A DNA stretch of 52,768 nucleotides from Bacteroidota bacterium. GTDB taxonomy: Bacteria > Bacteroidota > Bacteroidia > Chitinophagales > Chitinophagaceae. The stretch's first letter is position 1; each line of letters starts with the position of its first letter. Positions 25,115 to 34,049 of this stretch are shown piece after piece. The position numbers and the translations under genes were made by a program. Under the pieces are notes generated by a model, which ran no database searches, was not told the DNA's origin, and saw only the letters and a list, made by a program, of their open reading frames with translations. Where the stretch lies: NCBI GenBank assembly GCA_013289015.1, contig JABDAV010000010.1, positions 1 to 52,768 on the forward strand, given 5' to 3'.

Positions 25115-27076
25115 ATGAAATTACAACAACACATCAGAAAAATGATTGGTTTTTCAATCATTTTGTTTTCAATTTTCCCGCATCATGCATTTTCACAATC
25201 GTGGAATATTACTGGTAATGCAAACATTGCATCAGGAACAAATTATCTTGGAACTAAAGATCCGAATGACCTCGTGTTTCGAACCAATGCTCTTGAACGT
25301 GGAAGAGTACTTGGCGTTGGTGGCGCCTGGCGCTTTGGTTCTGCAACAAACAATATGCAGGTTGATTCCCTTGGACGTCTTACGTTTGCCGGACAGGGCG
25401 CATATCGTGTAGCAGGAAATAAATATGCTTTCCAGTACACAGGCAATCCCAACTATGGTTTATTTTTCAACTCTACATTAGTACAGTATGAATTCCGCGA
25501 TGGTTCTGCTGCTGCTAAATTCTTTGTAAATGCAAACACCGGTGCAGGCACTTTTACCGGTACACTTAAAGTAGGCGCCTATACCTTACCATCAACAGAT
25601 GGCGCTGCCAACCAGGTTTTAAAAACGGATGGTGCAGGTAATCTTACATGGAAACCCGATAACAATACTACTTACACAGCAGGAACGGGTTTAAGTCTTG
25701 TAGGAACTACTTTCAGCAACACCGCACCAGACCAGGTTGTGGCTCTTACGGGATCAAATGGAATATCAACCAGTGGTTCTTATCCGAATTTCACCATCAG
25801 TGGTAATGGCCTCTGGAAAACTACAGGAAATGCGGGAACCTCTGCATCAACAAATTTTATTGGAACTACAGACGCCGTTGACTTTGTAACAAGAACAAAT
25901 AATACAGAAATAATGCGCGTTACCAGTGGAGGTAATGTCGGCATTGGTACAGCATTCCCTTCTTATAAACTGCAGGTGCAGGGCGTAGATTATGGTATTT
26001 ATGGATATGGAAACACGATTGGCGTTGCCGGTAACGGAGGCTCATATGGAGTATATGGAAGCAGCAGCACCGGTTATGGTGTATTTGGATTAGGGAGTGG
26101 CAGCGGAACCACAGGTGTGCAGGGCCAGGCTGACGGCATTGGTGTGTATGGCTATTGCATTAGCAGCACCGGGGGCAATGGAATATACGGCTATGCCGGC
26201 TATGGAACCGGCGTTAATTGTGAATCAACAAATGGTTATGGTTCTTATCATTATTCTTATAATAATACTGCTTTATACGCTTATGATTTTAATAATACAT
26301 CTTACTGGGCAGGTTTTTTTGTTGGAGACGTGTACTCATCTACAGGTGTATATGCTTCATCAGATCAAAACCTGAAACAAAATATAAAAGATTTCTCAAG
26401 TGCCATGAGCATTATCGAGCAGTTGAAACCGAAACAATACGAATTTAAACATAACGGTGTTTACAGTAAAATGAATTTACCACAGGGAAGTCATTATGGA
26501 CTTATTGCACAGGATGTAGAAAAAATATTACCAAATCTTGTAAAGAATTCAAAGTTTAATATGCCTTCCGGCAGCAAAGATGGAAAGCGACCGGATTCTA
26601 CAAAAGGAGAAAATGAATCTATGAGCTTTAAAGCACTCAACTATACTGAGTTTATTCCGATTCTTATTAAAGCTGTACAGGAACAACAACAAACTATAAA
26701 TGATCAGCAGAAGCAGATCGATGATCTTAAAACAATGGTTACAAATCTTACACAAGGCCAGCCTGTTTCATCAGTTTCTGCAACAAGCAATGCCAGTATA
26801 AACAATGTAAGTATTTCAAGTGCAACATTGGAACAGAATGTTCCTAACCCGCTCAGCAATTCTACAAGTATCCGTTATAGTATTCCTCTCAAATCTGCAA
26901 ACGCCCGGTTAATGATAAATGATTTTAATGGTAAAATGATCAGGCAACTTTCATTACAGCCAGGTGCAGGTGTTGTAAACATTGATGCTTCAACTTTAAG
27001 CTCAGGTGCTTATAGTTATACATTGGTGATTGATGGCAAAGCGATTGCAACAAAGAAAATGGTTGTATCCCGGTAA
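25115..27076 (+). CDS. Secreted tail-fibre-like protein with S74 chaperone and T9SS sorting domains
   Basis: 653 residues. A signal peptide (MIGFSIILFSIFPHHAFSQSW) leads into beta-rich repeats. About residues 290-400 are Gly/Tyr-rich (YGIYGYG, YGVYGSSS, GVYGYC units), as in trimeric fibres. An S74 intramolecular-chaperone domain follows: ASSDQNLKQNIKDFSSAMSI, LKPKQYEFKHNGVYS, HYGLIAQDVEKILPNLV. After it come a coiled coil (QEQQQTINDQQKQIDDLKTMV) and a type IX secretion C-terminal domain (LEQNVPNPLSNSTSIRYSIP to KMVVSR). The protein should be exported across the outer membrane by the T9SS and self-cleave or trimerise. It probably forms a surface fibre or adhesin. There is no phage context. Confidence 0.9.
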   Translation: MKLQQHIRKMIGFSIILFSIFPHHAFSQSWNITGNANIASGTNYLGTKDPNDLVFRTNALERGRVLGVGGAWRFGSATNNMQVDSLGRLTFAGQGAYRVAGNKYAFQYTGNPNYGLFFNSTLVQYEFRDGSAAAKFFVNANTGAGTFTGTLKVGAYTLPSTDGAANQVLKTDGAGNLTWKPDNNTTYTAGTGLSLVGTTFSNTAPDQVVALTGSNGISTSGSYPNFTISGNGLWKTTGNAGTSASTNFIGTTDAVDFVTRTNNTEIMRVTSGGNVGIGTAFPSYKLQVQGVDYGIYGYGNTIGVAGNGGSYGVYGSSSTGYGVFGLGSGSGTTGVQGQADGIGVYGYCISSTGGNGIYGYAGYGTGVNCESTNGYGSYHYSYNNTALYAYDFNNTSYWAGFFVGDVYSSTGVYASSDQNLKQNIKDFSSAMSIIEQLKPKQYEFKHNGVYSKMNLPQGSHYGLIAQDVEKILPNLVKNSKFNMPSGSKDGKRPDSTKGENESMSFKALNYTEFIPILIKAVQEQQQTINDQQKQIDDLKTMVTNLTQGQPVSSVSATSNASINNVSISSATLEQNVPNPLSNSTSIRYSIPLKSANARLMINDFNGKMIRQLSLQPGAGVVNIDASTLSSGAYSYTLVIDGKAIATKKMVVSR

Positions 27077-27099
27077 TACATATAGTCATAAACAGTATT

Positions 27100-27129
27100 A
27101 GCCTTACTTTTTTAAGTAGGGCTTTTTTA
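27100..27129 (+). terminator. Terminator after the S74/T9SS gene
   Basis: A ten-pair stem (27100-27109 with 27114-27123, one G-T pair) with a TTTT loop and a T run, 24 bases after the stop codon. Confidence 0.85.
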
Positions 27130-27355
27130 TTTTTATTATTTCTTTTTTTGATACCGCCTTTGGTATTTTGTGGCGACATCGTTGTGTCACTCACTTCAAC
27201 GGTTGATTCTTTGAACCTGATGCTCAGATGATTTATACTTCTGTTATTTAAATTTTATAATGGATACATACAGCAACATATTTTTAAGTGATCATTATTT
27301 ATAAGTCGCATGAAATTTGTTTGTAACCCACTATTAAAAGCGTTTAAAATAGATT

Positions 27356-27817
27356 ATGAAAAAATTAATTTTTATCGCCCTTGTAATTCCTGCCCTGTGT
27401 AAAGCGCAATGCCCGCAATGGGTAAAAGGGAGTAAGGATAGTGCTGTTGCTTTATTGAGAAAAGCCGACACTTATTTACAGTTCAATTTAATGAGCAAAT
27501 ACGATTCTACCCAGAAGAATAGCATCCGCCTGTTTGACGAGGAAAATAATAATTGCCAGTTTACAGTTGACTTTATTAAGCAGCAGACTTTTGAAGGCAC
27601 TACTGTTGTAAATACGTATAACCAGGTGAAATCAATTTATATCAAAGGCCCGAAAGACAGGATGGACAAATTTTTGAATGAATACCTGTTACCTGCAGTA
27701 AATAACTGTATCATTAAAAGGGGCGATAACTGGATCTATTTTGGCAAAACAGAAATGACCACACAACAAGCGGGCTTGCTTGAATCTATCCGGATGGAAT
27801 ATAAGGAAGGTATGTAG
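27356..27817 (+). CDS. Small secreted protein of unknown function
   Basis: 153 residues with a signal peptide (MKKLIFIALVIPALCKAQ). The mature part is charged and has four cysteines at most, with motifs such as CPQWVKGSKDSAVALLRKADTYLQF and GDNWIYFGKTEMTTQQ. I do not recognise the family. It is convergent with the BrkB gene and stands alone. Confidence 0.65.
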   Translation: MKKLIFIALVIPALCKAQCPQWVKGSKDSAVALLRKADTYLQFNLMSKYDSTQKNSIRLFDEENNNCQFTVDFIKQQTFEGTTVVNTYNQVKSIYIKGPKDRMDKFLNEYLLPAVNNCIIKRGDNWIYFGKTEMTTQQAGLLESIRMEYKEGM

Positions 27818-27845
27818 CGTGTTATACAGGTTGAGGTATTAAGAA

Positions 27846-28742
27846 TTATGATCTTACTTTCTTCACTTCGTATATAAAAGCATGTTTATCTAACTGCATT
27901 TTTTTCTTTTTTTCATCAGACCAGGCTTTGGTAAATGCAGCGCCGTAATAAAAGATGAGAGAGCAATAAAAAACAAAAAGCAGTATTAATACAAATGCGC
28001 CTGTTTTTCCAAATACTTCGCTTAACATTTTAAAAGTTAGCAGTAAACTCAGAATTAATTTTCCGATAGTAAAAAGAATAGCGGTGAATATACCACCGGT
28101 AAATGCTGTATGCCAGTCAGGATGTGCATTTGCAAGGTATTTGAATAAGATAGTAAACCAGCCTGAGGCCACAATAACAAAGATCAACTGGCTGATAAAC
28201 TTGAATAAAAAAGAATTGTAGTCGCTCCATGCTTCATGTATATAATCTTTTAGCAGTAATTGAAGTGCAGTGGCAATTAACTGGGCAATTAAAACAATTC
28301 CTGCGAAGCAGATAATTAAAGTAGATTTTAATCGTGATCGTAAAAAAAATCTTAGTCCAGGGTCAGACTCCACTTCTATATCCCACAATTCATTAATTGA
28401 AGTGCTTACCACGTTAAACAGCGTAGTAACAACAAATACTAAAAAAATAAACCCGGCGGTCATCGCAAACCAATTATGGGTAAGGTTTTGAAATTGGTTT
28501 AGTATTTTATAAATTTTTACAGAGCTTTCTTTACCGATCACACCGATCAGTTGTGTAAAAATGCTTTGCTTAACAGTATCCGGATTATAAAAGATACCGA
28601 TGATTTCAATTAAAATAAGCAGCATTGCCGGCAGAGCAAAAGTTGTAAAAAATGCAGTAGCAGCCGCCATGCGCAAAGGGCTTTTATGTGTAAGCCCGCG
28701 AAAAGCTTTCCCGGTAATTGTTTTAAGCTGTTTGAGATGCAT
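27846..28742 (-). CDS. YihY/BrkB-family inner-membrane protein
   Basis: 298 residues with about six membrane helices and the family landmarks SPLRMAAATAFFTTFALPAMLLILI near the N terminus, FNVVSTSINELWDIE, and WHTAFTGGIFTAILFTIGKLILSLLL toward the end. The family was once called ribonuclease BN in error; its role is unknown. It is complete. It is divergent from the rhomboid gene with 160 bases between. Confidence 0.92.
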   Translation of the reverse strand: MHLKQLKTITGKAFRGLTHKSPLRMAAATAFFTTFALPAMLLILIEIIGIFYNPDTVKQSIFTQLIGVIGKESSVKIYKILNQFQNLTHNWFAMTAGFIFLVFVVTTLFNVVSTSINELWDIEVESDPGLRFFLRSRLKSTLIICFAGIVLIAQLIATALQLLLKDYIHEAWSDYNSFLFKFISQLIFVIVASGWFTILFKYLANAHPDWHTAFTGGIFTAILFTIGKLILSLLLTFKMLSEVFGKTGAFVLILLFVFYCSLIFYYGAAFTKAWSDEKKKKMQLDKHAFIYEVKKVRS

Positions 28743-28902
28743 GTTACGTTTAGATTATACCAAAGCCTTTGCCGCTTTTATAATATAGGGCAATTGCGTG
28801 CAGATTCTGCATGAAGCGTGCAGGATTTTTTGTTTTATTTCCTGTTGATAAAAACTCTTTTTAAAAATCATCTGCTTTGTACATTGCAATAAGAACATCA
28901 TA

Positions 28903-29730
28903 ATGAGCATCACTTCTTTTATAATAATACCGGCCAACATAATTGTTTCTTACCGGGGGTTTAAGGACAGTATATTTTATGATAAATATGCGTTCAGAGT
29001 AGATGCAGTATTGTTGCATAAAGATTATAAACGCATGGTTACCTCCGGGTTCCTGCATGTAAACTGGATGCACCTGCTTTTTAATATGCTGGCCTTATAT
29101 TTTTTCAGTGGCTCGCTTGAGTTGTATTTAGGCTCTGTAAAATTTCTTGTCATATATTTTTTAAGTCTTATAGGCGGCGACCTGCTTTCTCTTTTCATTC
29201 ATCGTAATGATGGCGATTATGGTTCGGTTGGCGCTTCTGCAGGTGTAACCGGGGTGATATTTGCGTCTATTGCTTTATTCCCGGGTATGGGTATTGGCTT
29301 ATTATTTTTACCTGTTTCTATACCTGGCTGGCTGTTCGGTCTTGTTTATGTTCTGTATTCGATCTATGGGATCAGGTCACGAAAAAATAATATTGGTCAT
29401 GATGCACATTTAGGAGGTGCACTGGTTGGATTGATCGTTGCCATTATAATGCAGCCATCGGCGTTAATAAATAATACCTGGGCAATTGTAATTATTATAC
29501 TGCCTTCTGTATTTTTTATTTACATGATCATTACAAGGCCACATATCCTGCTGATAGATAACTATTTTTTCAACAAACATTCAAATGCTATTACTGTTGA
29601 TCAAAAGTATAATATACAAAGAACAGGCAAGCAACAGGAAATAGATAAAATACTTGAAAAAATTCATAAAAAAGGTATGGGCAGTCTTACAAATAAAGAG
29701 AAGCAAACACTTAAAGATTACTCGCGCTAA
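28903..29730 (+). CDS. Rhomboid-family intramembrane serine protease
   Basis: 275 residues, about six transmembrane helices in the first 210. The catalytic serine is in GSVGASAGVTG (S112) and the histidine in NIGHDAHLGGALVG (H169), with the WMHLLFNMLALYFFSG loop-1 motif. A charged cytoplasmic C-terminal tail (about 215-275, ending KGMGSLTNKEKQTLKDYSR) resembles the tail that many bacterial rhomboids carry. Rhomboids cleave single-pass membrane proteins within the bilayer. All active-site elements are present. Confidence 0.95.
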   Translation: MSITSFIIIPANIIVSYRGFKDSIFYDKYAFRVDAVLLHKDYKRMVTSGFLHVNWMHLLFNMLALYFFSGSLELYLGSVKFLVIYFLSLIGGDLLSLFIHRNDGDYGSVGASAGVTGVIFASIALFPGMGIGLLFLPVSIPGWLFGLVYVLYSIYGIRSRKNNIGHDAHLGGALVGLIVAIIMQPSALINNTWAIVIIILPSVFFIYMIITRPHILLIDNYFFNKHSNAITVDQKYNIQRTGKQQEIDKILEKIHKKGMGSLTNKEKQTLKDYSR

Positions 29731-29837
29731 AGACTTTCCCGGAGTGCAAATGACCAGGCATAATAATATAAGCAGGTACTTTTATCTTCTCCTGCTCTTT
29801 TAGACAGAAGCAATAACTTAGTTGATTCATTCAGTAA

Positions 29838-30380
29838 TTAAACTTCATGAAGAAGATTTTTTTTACAAATGCTGCGCATTAATGATCGCTGGTCGTAGGC
29901 AACAGGGCAAATGAGGTCAAATAAATCTACTTCTTTATTAACGGCACTTTGTAATGCATCAACCAACACACCTTGATCTTCCAGTTCTTTTATAAGGGCT
30001 GCTTTTTTGTCAGCATCATTCCATTTATTTAGAAAATCATCCAATGAAGTAAAATGATTTTTAATGATCTCTTTTGTATGATCCTTTAATGAAACCGTAA
30101 TAGGTGTGCCATCAGCTTTAAAATATAATTCACGGGAAACAAGCACAGAAATATCAACACCATTTACATATACCTTAGGCATTCTTTCTCTTGCTTCCGT
30201 TGTCGCACCATTTGGCGGATAACGGATTGAAGGTTTTTCTACTGTAATCTGTTCGCCTGTTTCAGCATCTGTAACAGGTGCTTCATTTGCCTCTTTTTCT
30301 TCTTGAATAGTTGAAATATCCTCATCTTCCGTTACTTCTTTTATTCGTACCGGTTCACCATCAAAATCCGGATCGGCATA
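29838..30380 (-). pseudogene. Type I restriction enzyme R subunit (HsdR) C-terminal fragment
   Basis: The frame is open from 30380 (directly after a TAA) to 29838 and has no usable upstream start. It reads YADPDFDGEPVRIKEV, then PKVYVNGVDISVLVSRELYF, SLDDFLNKWNDADKKAALIKELEDQG and KEVDLFDLICPVAYDQ, the C-terminal region of EcoEI-type HsdR. The helicase and nuclease domains are missing, and the end (RSLMRSICKKNLLHEV) departs from the expected DQPPLTRKER continuation. Both ends are thus lost. It marks a former type I restriction-modification locus at this site. HsdM and HsdS are not present. Confidence 0.78.
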
Positions 30381-30496
30381 TTAAGGCCTCCAGGGTTATT
30401 CCGAATTATTTAGTATGCGATAGTACCGGGTTGGCTATACACCCGGATACCTTTTGCCATGGAGTTGACAAGGGTTTGGTATGGGGTAACATCTCT

Positions 30497-30540
30497 ATAA
30501 GGTTACTATAAGGTTACTATAAGGTTACTGTAAGGTTACT
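30497..30540. repeat. Four tandem copies of an 11-bp unit
   Basis: ATAAGGTTACT is repeated three times exactly (30497-30529), followed by GTAAGGTTACT (30530-30540). The period equals about one helical turn. It lies between the HsdR fragment and the IS256 element. Confidence 0.9.
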
Positions 30541-30691
30541 ATGAAGTGAAGCAGAATAGAAAGGAATGTATAGTTTGTACAGCTATTTACAAACAGGATA
30601 TCGTGGTATGTAAGATAGGTATAAACTCCCGGAATGGCAAAAAACAGGAAAATAAACTATGGGCAGAAGCGCCGGATCCGGGCAATTGAAA

Positions 30692-32081
30692 TAACGAAAG
30701 AGGCTGTAAAATAAACTGTGTCAAGGTTAAGAAATAAGATAACCTTTAACACAGAAACAATGAAAGCAAAAAAAGAGAGATCATTCGAGTTTGATTACGA
30801 GGCTGTGAAAGACAAAGCTTTGGAGCAACTCAGGAGCGGCAAGCCGCTATTAGGAAAAGAAGGTGCACTGGCGCCGTTATTCAAGTCCTTTCTGGAAGCC
30901 GCATTAGAAGCGGAATTAGAAAATCATTTACAGGACAACACAGAAGAAGTTAATCGTCGTAATGGACATGGCAGTAAGTTGTTACGAACGAGTGAAGGAG
31001 CGATGGATTTGTCAACCCCCCGCGACCGGTCAGGGAGCTTTGAACCGGAGATCGTAAAAAAGCGGCAAACCATTCTGGCAGATAACCTGGAACACAAGAT
31101 CATCGGTTTGTATGGATTGGGCATGAGCCTGCGGGATATATCAGCGCACATCAAAGAGATGTATGACAGTGATATCAGCCATACGGTTCTCTCAGAGATA
31201 ACAGACAGGGTAATACCTGCTGTGAAACTATGGCAATCCCAGGGGCTGGAATCAGTATATACCATTGTATGGTTAGATGCAATGTTCTATAAAGTAAAAG
31301 ATGAAAGCGGGCATATTGTAACGCGTTGTCTTTACAATGTATTGGGGATTGATATGGAAGGCCGCAAACAGATACTGGGGATATATGTATCAGAAAGCGA
31401 AGGCGCTAAATTCTGGTTAAGTGTGCTAACGGATTTACAGCAAAGAGGTGTAAGGGATATACTGATTGCCTGTATAGATAACCTGGGAGGCTTTGAGGAG
31501 GCCATTAACAGCATTTATCCCAAAACAGAAGTGCAGAGTTGTATTGTGCATCAGATACGCAATACGATTAAATATGTAGCCAGTAAGGACAGCAAAGAAG
31601 TGATGAGGGATATAAAGAAAATATATAGAGCTCCTACTAAAGAAGCCGCAGAAAAACACCTGGATGATCTGGAAGAAAAGTGGAATAAAAAGTATCCTGT
31701 TGTCATCCGTTCATGGCGCAATAACTGGCATAAACTAAGTACCTTTTTTAAATATAGTGAAGATATCCGGCGACTGATTTACACGACCAATACGATCGAA
31801 GGGTATCACCGGCAGATAAGAAAAGTAACTAAAACGAAGGGAGCCTTTACCAATGATATGGCATTGCTGAAATTAGTTTACCTGGCCACTCAGCGCATCA
31901 TGGAAAGATGGACGCAGCCACTTCAAAACTGGAGCCTCACCATCCAGCAATTAAGTATTATGTTTGAGGGGAGGATGCCAGCGCTTTTTTAAAAAACTTT
32001 CCCTTTTCCCGGCCATGGCCGGGAAAAGGGGGAAGACCTAAAGTATATTTGACACAGTTTAAATTACACTCCCTAACGAAA
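30692..32081 (+). mobile_element. Complete IS256-family insertion sequence
   Basis: A 1374-bp element (30700-32073) with 25-bp terminal inverted repeats matching at about 20 positions, sharing AAACTGTGTCAA at the inner end, and an 8-bp target duplication TAACGAAA (30692-30699 and 32074-32081). The unoccupied target sequence TAACGAAA survives at 36054-36061 inside a paralogous copy of the flanking DNA, confirming the borders. Confidence 0.93.
30760..31992 (+). CDS. IS256-family (mutator) transposase
   Basis: 410 residues from ATG 30760; the upstream TTG/GTG extension lies in the terminal repeat and is rejected. The N-terminal region FKSFLEAALEAELENHLQ and RNGHGSKLLRTSEGAMDLSTPRDRSGSFEPEIVKK is diagnostic. 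The DDE residues are in IVWLDAMFYKV, IACIDNLGGFEEAI (family form DGLkGF) and TTNTIEGYHRQIRK. C-C/H motif residues in VQSCIVHQIRNTIKYV are also present. The gene is intact, so the element may still transpose. Confidence 0.95.
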   Translation: MKAKKERSFEFDYEAVKDKALEQLRSGKPLLGKEGALAPLFKSFLEAALEAELENHLQDNTEEVNRRNGHGSKLLRTSEGAMDLSTPRDRSGSFEPEIVKKRQTILADNLEHKIIGLYGLGMSLRDISAHIKEMYDSDISHTVLSEITDRVIPAVKLWQSQGLESVYTIVWLDAMFYKVKDESGHIVTRCLYNVLGIDMEGRKQILGIYVSESEGAKFWLSVLTDLQQRGVRDILIACIDNLGGFEEAINSIYPKTEVQSCIVHQIRNTIKYVASKDSKEVMRDIKKIYRAPTKEAAEKHLDDLEEKWNKKYPVVIRSWRNNWHKLSTFFKYSEDIRRLIYTTNTIEGYHRQIRKVTKTKGAFTNDMALLKLVYLATQRIMERWTQPLQNWSLTIQQLSIMFEGRMPALF

Positions 32082-32094
32082 AGATTTATAAAAT

Positions 32095-32127
32095 AAAAAA
32101 GGCTATCGATTGATTGATAGCCTTTTT
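32095..32127. terminator. Bidirectional terminator in the decayed duplicate
   Basis: A stem of GGCTATC/GATAGCC plus flanking A5/T5, loop GATTGATT. It is the duplicate of the terminator at 36075-36104. The stem bases differ completely, but pairing is kept. Confidence 0.75.
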
Positions 32128-32145
32128 GTTTATTCGAGGTTAATA

Positions 32146-32392
32146 TTATTCTTTTTCAGTAGCAGCCTCATAATTTACATCTGATTCAGGTATTTCTGTG
32201 AGCAACTCATCTGTTTCTTTTTCTTCACCCAGGGTTTGTTTTAATAAATCTGCAATTTCATTTAATCCTAAGTTGTTGCAGGCTGTGCCAACCCACCATA
32301 AGCAGAAATTTATAATTCAACTTTCTGCGAAGCCATTATCATTCCCGGATTTCTTAATCCTTCCGGAGCGTCACATTTTTTTGCCCGTGTTT
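32146..32392 (-). pseudogene. Decayed duplicate of a ferritin-like DUF892 gene
   Basis: From the stop codon at 32146 this aligns base by base to the intact DUF892 gene at 36123 with an offset of 3977 for about 150 bases. It then shows indels and a deletion, ending near a match to the QAKKCDA codons around 32380. The N-terminal half is absent. Together with 25 bases of alcohol-dehydrogenase 3' end at 30675-30699, it shows that the ADH/DUF892 junction was duplicated and then decayed, with the IS256 in between. Confidence 0.82.
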
Positions 32393-32451
32393 TATAATCA
32401 GCACACTGTTTGCAAATATTTCTTATTGTAATTCACTTTTAAAGAAAATTT

Positions 32452-33423
32452 ATGCAAGAACAAACAGCTAAAGCCAGGTCATTTTTTGAAGTAGCACCGA
32501 ATGTATGGGGGTTGAAAGACATTTTTGTAAACATCTATTTGATAAAAGGCAAGGAAACCGATGAATGGTTTCTCGTAGATGCAGGATTGAAAACATCTTT
32601 TCCTAAAATAAAAAAAGCTGCATCTGTTTTATTTGGAGGTAAAAAACCACAAGCTGTTATATTAACGCATGGCCATTTTGATCATGTGGGCGCTTTAAAA
32701 AAGCTTGTTGATGAATGGAAAGTTCCTGTATACGCACATTATCTTGAATTGCCTTATTTAACCAATAAATCTTCTTATCCACCTGCTGATCCAACTGTTG
32801 GTGGAGGTCTGATGGCTTACGCAGCAGGATTGTACCCAACCAACCCAATTGATTTACGTGCCCACGTAGTTGCATTGCCCGAAGATGGTTCAATTCCTGG
32901 TTTTAAAGAATGGAAATATATAGATACCCCAGGCCACACATTTGGCCATATTAGTTTATTCAGAGATAATGATAAGGTTCTTATAGCCGGTGATGCATTT
33001 ATTACAACAAAAGGCGAATCAGCATTGCAGTCAATTTTTCTTCAAACAAAAAAAATATCTGCACCACCAGCTTATTTTACACCAGACTGGCAGGCTGCAA
33101 ATGATTCCATAAAAAAAATAGTTGACCTTACTCCGGAAGTTGTGGCAAGCGGTCATGGCCGGTCAATGAATGGAAAAGAGATGCGGCAACAGCTACAATA
33201 CCTGCACGAAAATTTTTATAAAGAATTTGTTCCACATCATGGGCGGTATGTTTATGAACCCGCTATTGCAGATGCAGGTGGTGTTTTATATGTTCCGCCA
33301 GCAGAATATAATCCTTATAAAAAATGGTTTGTTGTTAGTGCCGCAGCCATTATAGCCGCTATTACTGTAACCGCATTATTAAAAAAGAAAAAGAAGAATT
33401 TTTCGATAAAAAAGATATTGTAG
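32452..33423 (+). CDS. MBL-fold metallo-hydrolase with C-terminal membrane anchor
   Basis: 323 residues. The metallo-beta-lactamase fold is shown by ILTHGHFDHVGALK (H-x-H-x-D-H), DTPGHTFGHISLF, IAGDAFITT and ASGHGRSM, so the dinuclear metal site is complete. Residues about 290-312 form a hydrophobic helix (WFVVSAAAIIAAITVTALL) followed by a basic tail, an unusual tail-anchor. No signal peptide is seen, so the catalytic domain should face the cytoplasm. The substrate is unknown; the closest general class is glyoxalase-II-like hydrolases. It stands at the head of the stress island. Confidence 0.88.
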   Translation: MQEQTAKARSFFEVAPNVWGLKDIFVNIYLIKGKETDEWFLVDAGLKTSFPKIKKAASVLFGGKKPQAVILTHGHFDHVGALKKLVDEWKVPVYAHYLELPYLTNKSSYPPADPTVGGGLMAYAAGLYPTNPIDLRAHVVALPEDGSIPGFKEWKYIDTPGHTFGHISLFRDNDKVLIAGDAFITTKGESALQSIFLQTKKISAPPAYFTPDWQAANDSIKKIVDLTPEVVASGHGRSMNGKEMRQQLQYLHENFYKEFVPHHGRYVYEPAIADAGGVLYVPPAEYNPYKKWFVVSAAAIIAAITVTALLKKKKKNFSIKKIL

Positions 33424-33462
33424 ACGAGTGTGTATCTATTATGCAAAGCAGTAGTTGGTAGC

Positions 33463-33579
33463 ATGAGATGCTGCGAAAAAACCTGGGATCGTCCTTGTCA
33501 TGGCGCCAGGCATGCTGTAGATAGAACGATTATTACCGGTCCTGCAGACTGGGATCCTGAAAAGATAGAACTGCACTAA
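33463..33579 (+). CDS. Possible 38-residue small protein
   Basis: An ATG-started frame (MRCCEKTWDRPCHGARHAVD... ending DWDPEKIELH) with three Cys and three His residues. It is in the same frame as the MBL gene, and no stop intervenes between the MBL stop codon and this ATG. It may be a small protein, a readthrough tail or a coding remnant. Support is weak. Confidence 0.25.
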   Translation: MRCCEKTWDRPCHGARHAVDRTIITGPADWDPEKIELH

Positions 33580-33606
33580 TTAATCTGTCTTATTAAACTT
33601 AATTTA

Positions 33607-33915
33607 ATGGTAGCATGTAATATCTTTTCCGGGAATAATCTTATTATAATAACAGGAATCGCAGCAGGTGTTTTAACGGCTATCTCTATGATGCCACAGG
33701 TATTCAAAACAATCAAGACTAAAAAGGCTGAACATGTGTCTCCGTTAATGCTGATCATTTTAATTATCGGTGTTTCTCTTTGGATAGTATACGGCCTCCT
33801 TAAAAAAGATCTGCCAATTATTTGCACAAATAGTGTTTCTGTATTGGTAAACATAACAATGCTATGTCTTTGGCTGCGGTTTAGAAATAAAAAGGAAATA
33901 AAATTTCAGGCTTAA
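33607..33915 (+). CDS. SemiSWEET-type sugar transporter (PQ-loop)
   Basis: 102 residues, three transmembrane helices (about 11-30, 45-64, 70-90). The PQ motif is in SMMPQVFKTIKTKKAEHVS (P30-Q31), and the second helix has the typical LIIGVSLWIVYGLLKKD. SemiSWEETs dimerise to form a bidirectional sugar uniporter in the inner membrane. The gene lies between the MBL and SDR genes in the same direction, with gaps that suggest separate promoters. Confidence 0.9.
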   Translation: MVACNIFSGNNLIIITGIAAGVLTAISMMPQVFKTIKTKKAEHVSPLMLIILIIGVSLWIVYGLLKKDLPIICTNSVSVLVNITMLCLWLRFRNKKEIKFQA

Positions 33916-34049
33916 GTATTCTGATAAAACTTCTGTTCTTTGAGGTTACGTAGTTCATAAGTATAGTAAAACCTTGCTCATTGTTAAGCTGTCCATGATT
34001 AATGGCATAGTTATCGAAATCTAACTACAATAACCTTAAAATCATAATC

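Noticed and set aside
25115-27076. Prophage tail fibre
   Set aside because: The S74 domain is phage-like, but the gene has a signal peptide and a T9SS sorting domain, and no phage genes surround it.
30497-30540. Possible CRISPR array
   Set aside because: The 11-bp units are directly adjacent with no spacers, and no cas genes are present in the window.
33421-33579. Readthrough extension of the MBL hydrolase
   Set aside because: The frame continues after the TAG for 52 codons, but no readthrough context is seen and one frame in three would do so by chance; recorded only as a low-confidence small ORF.
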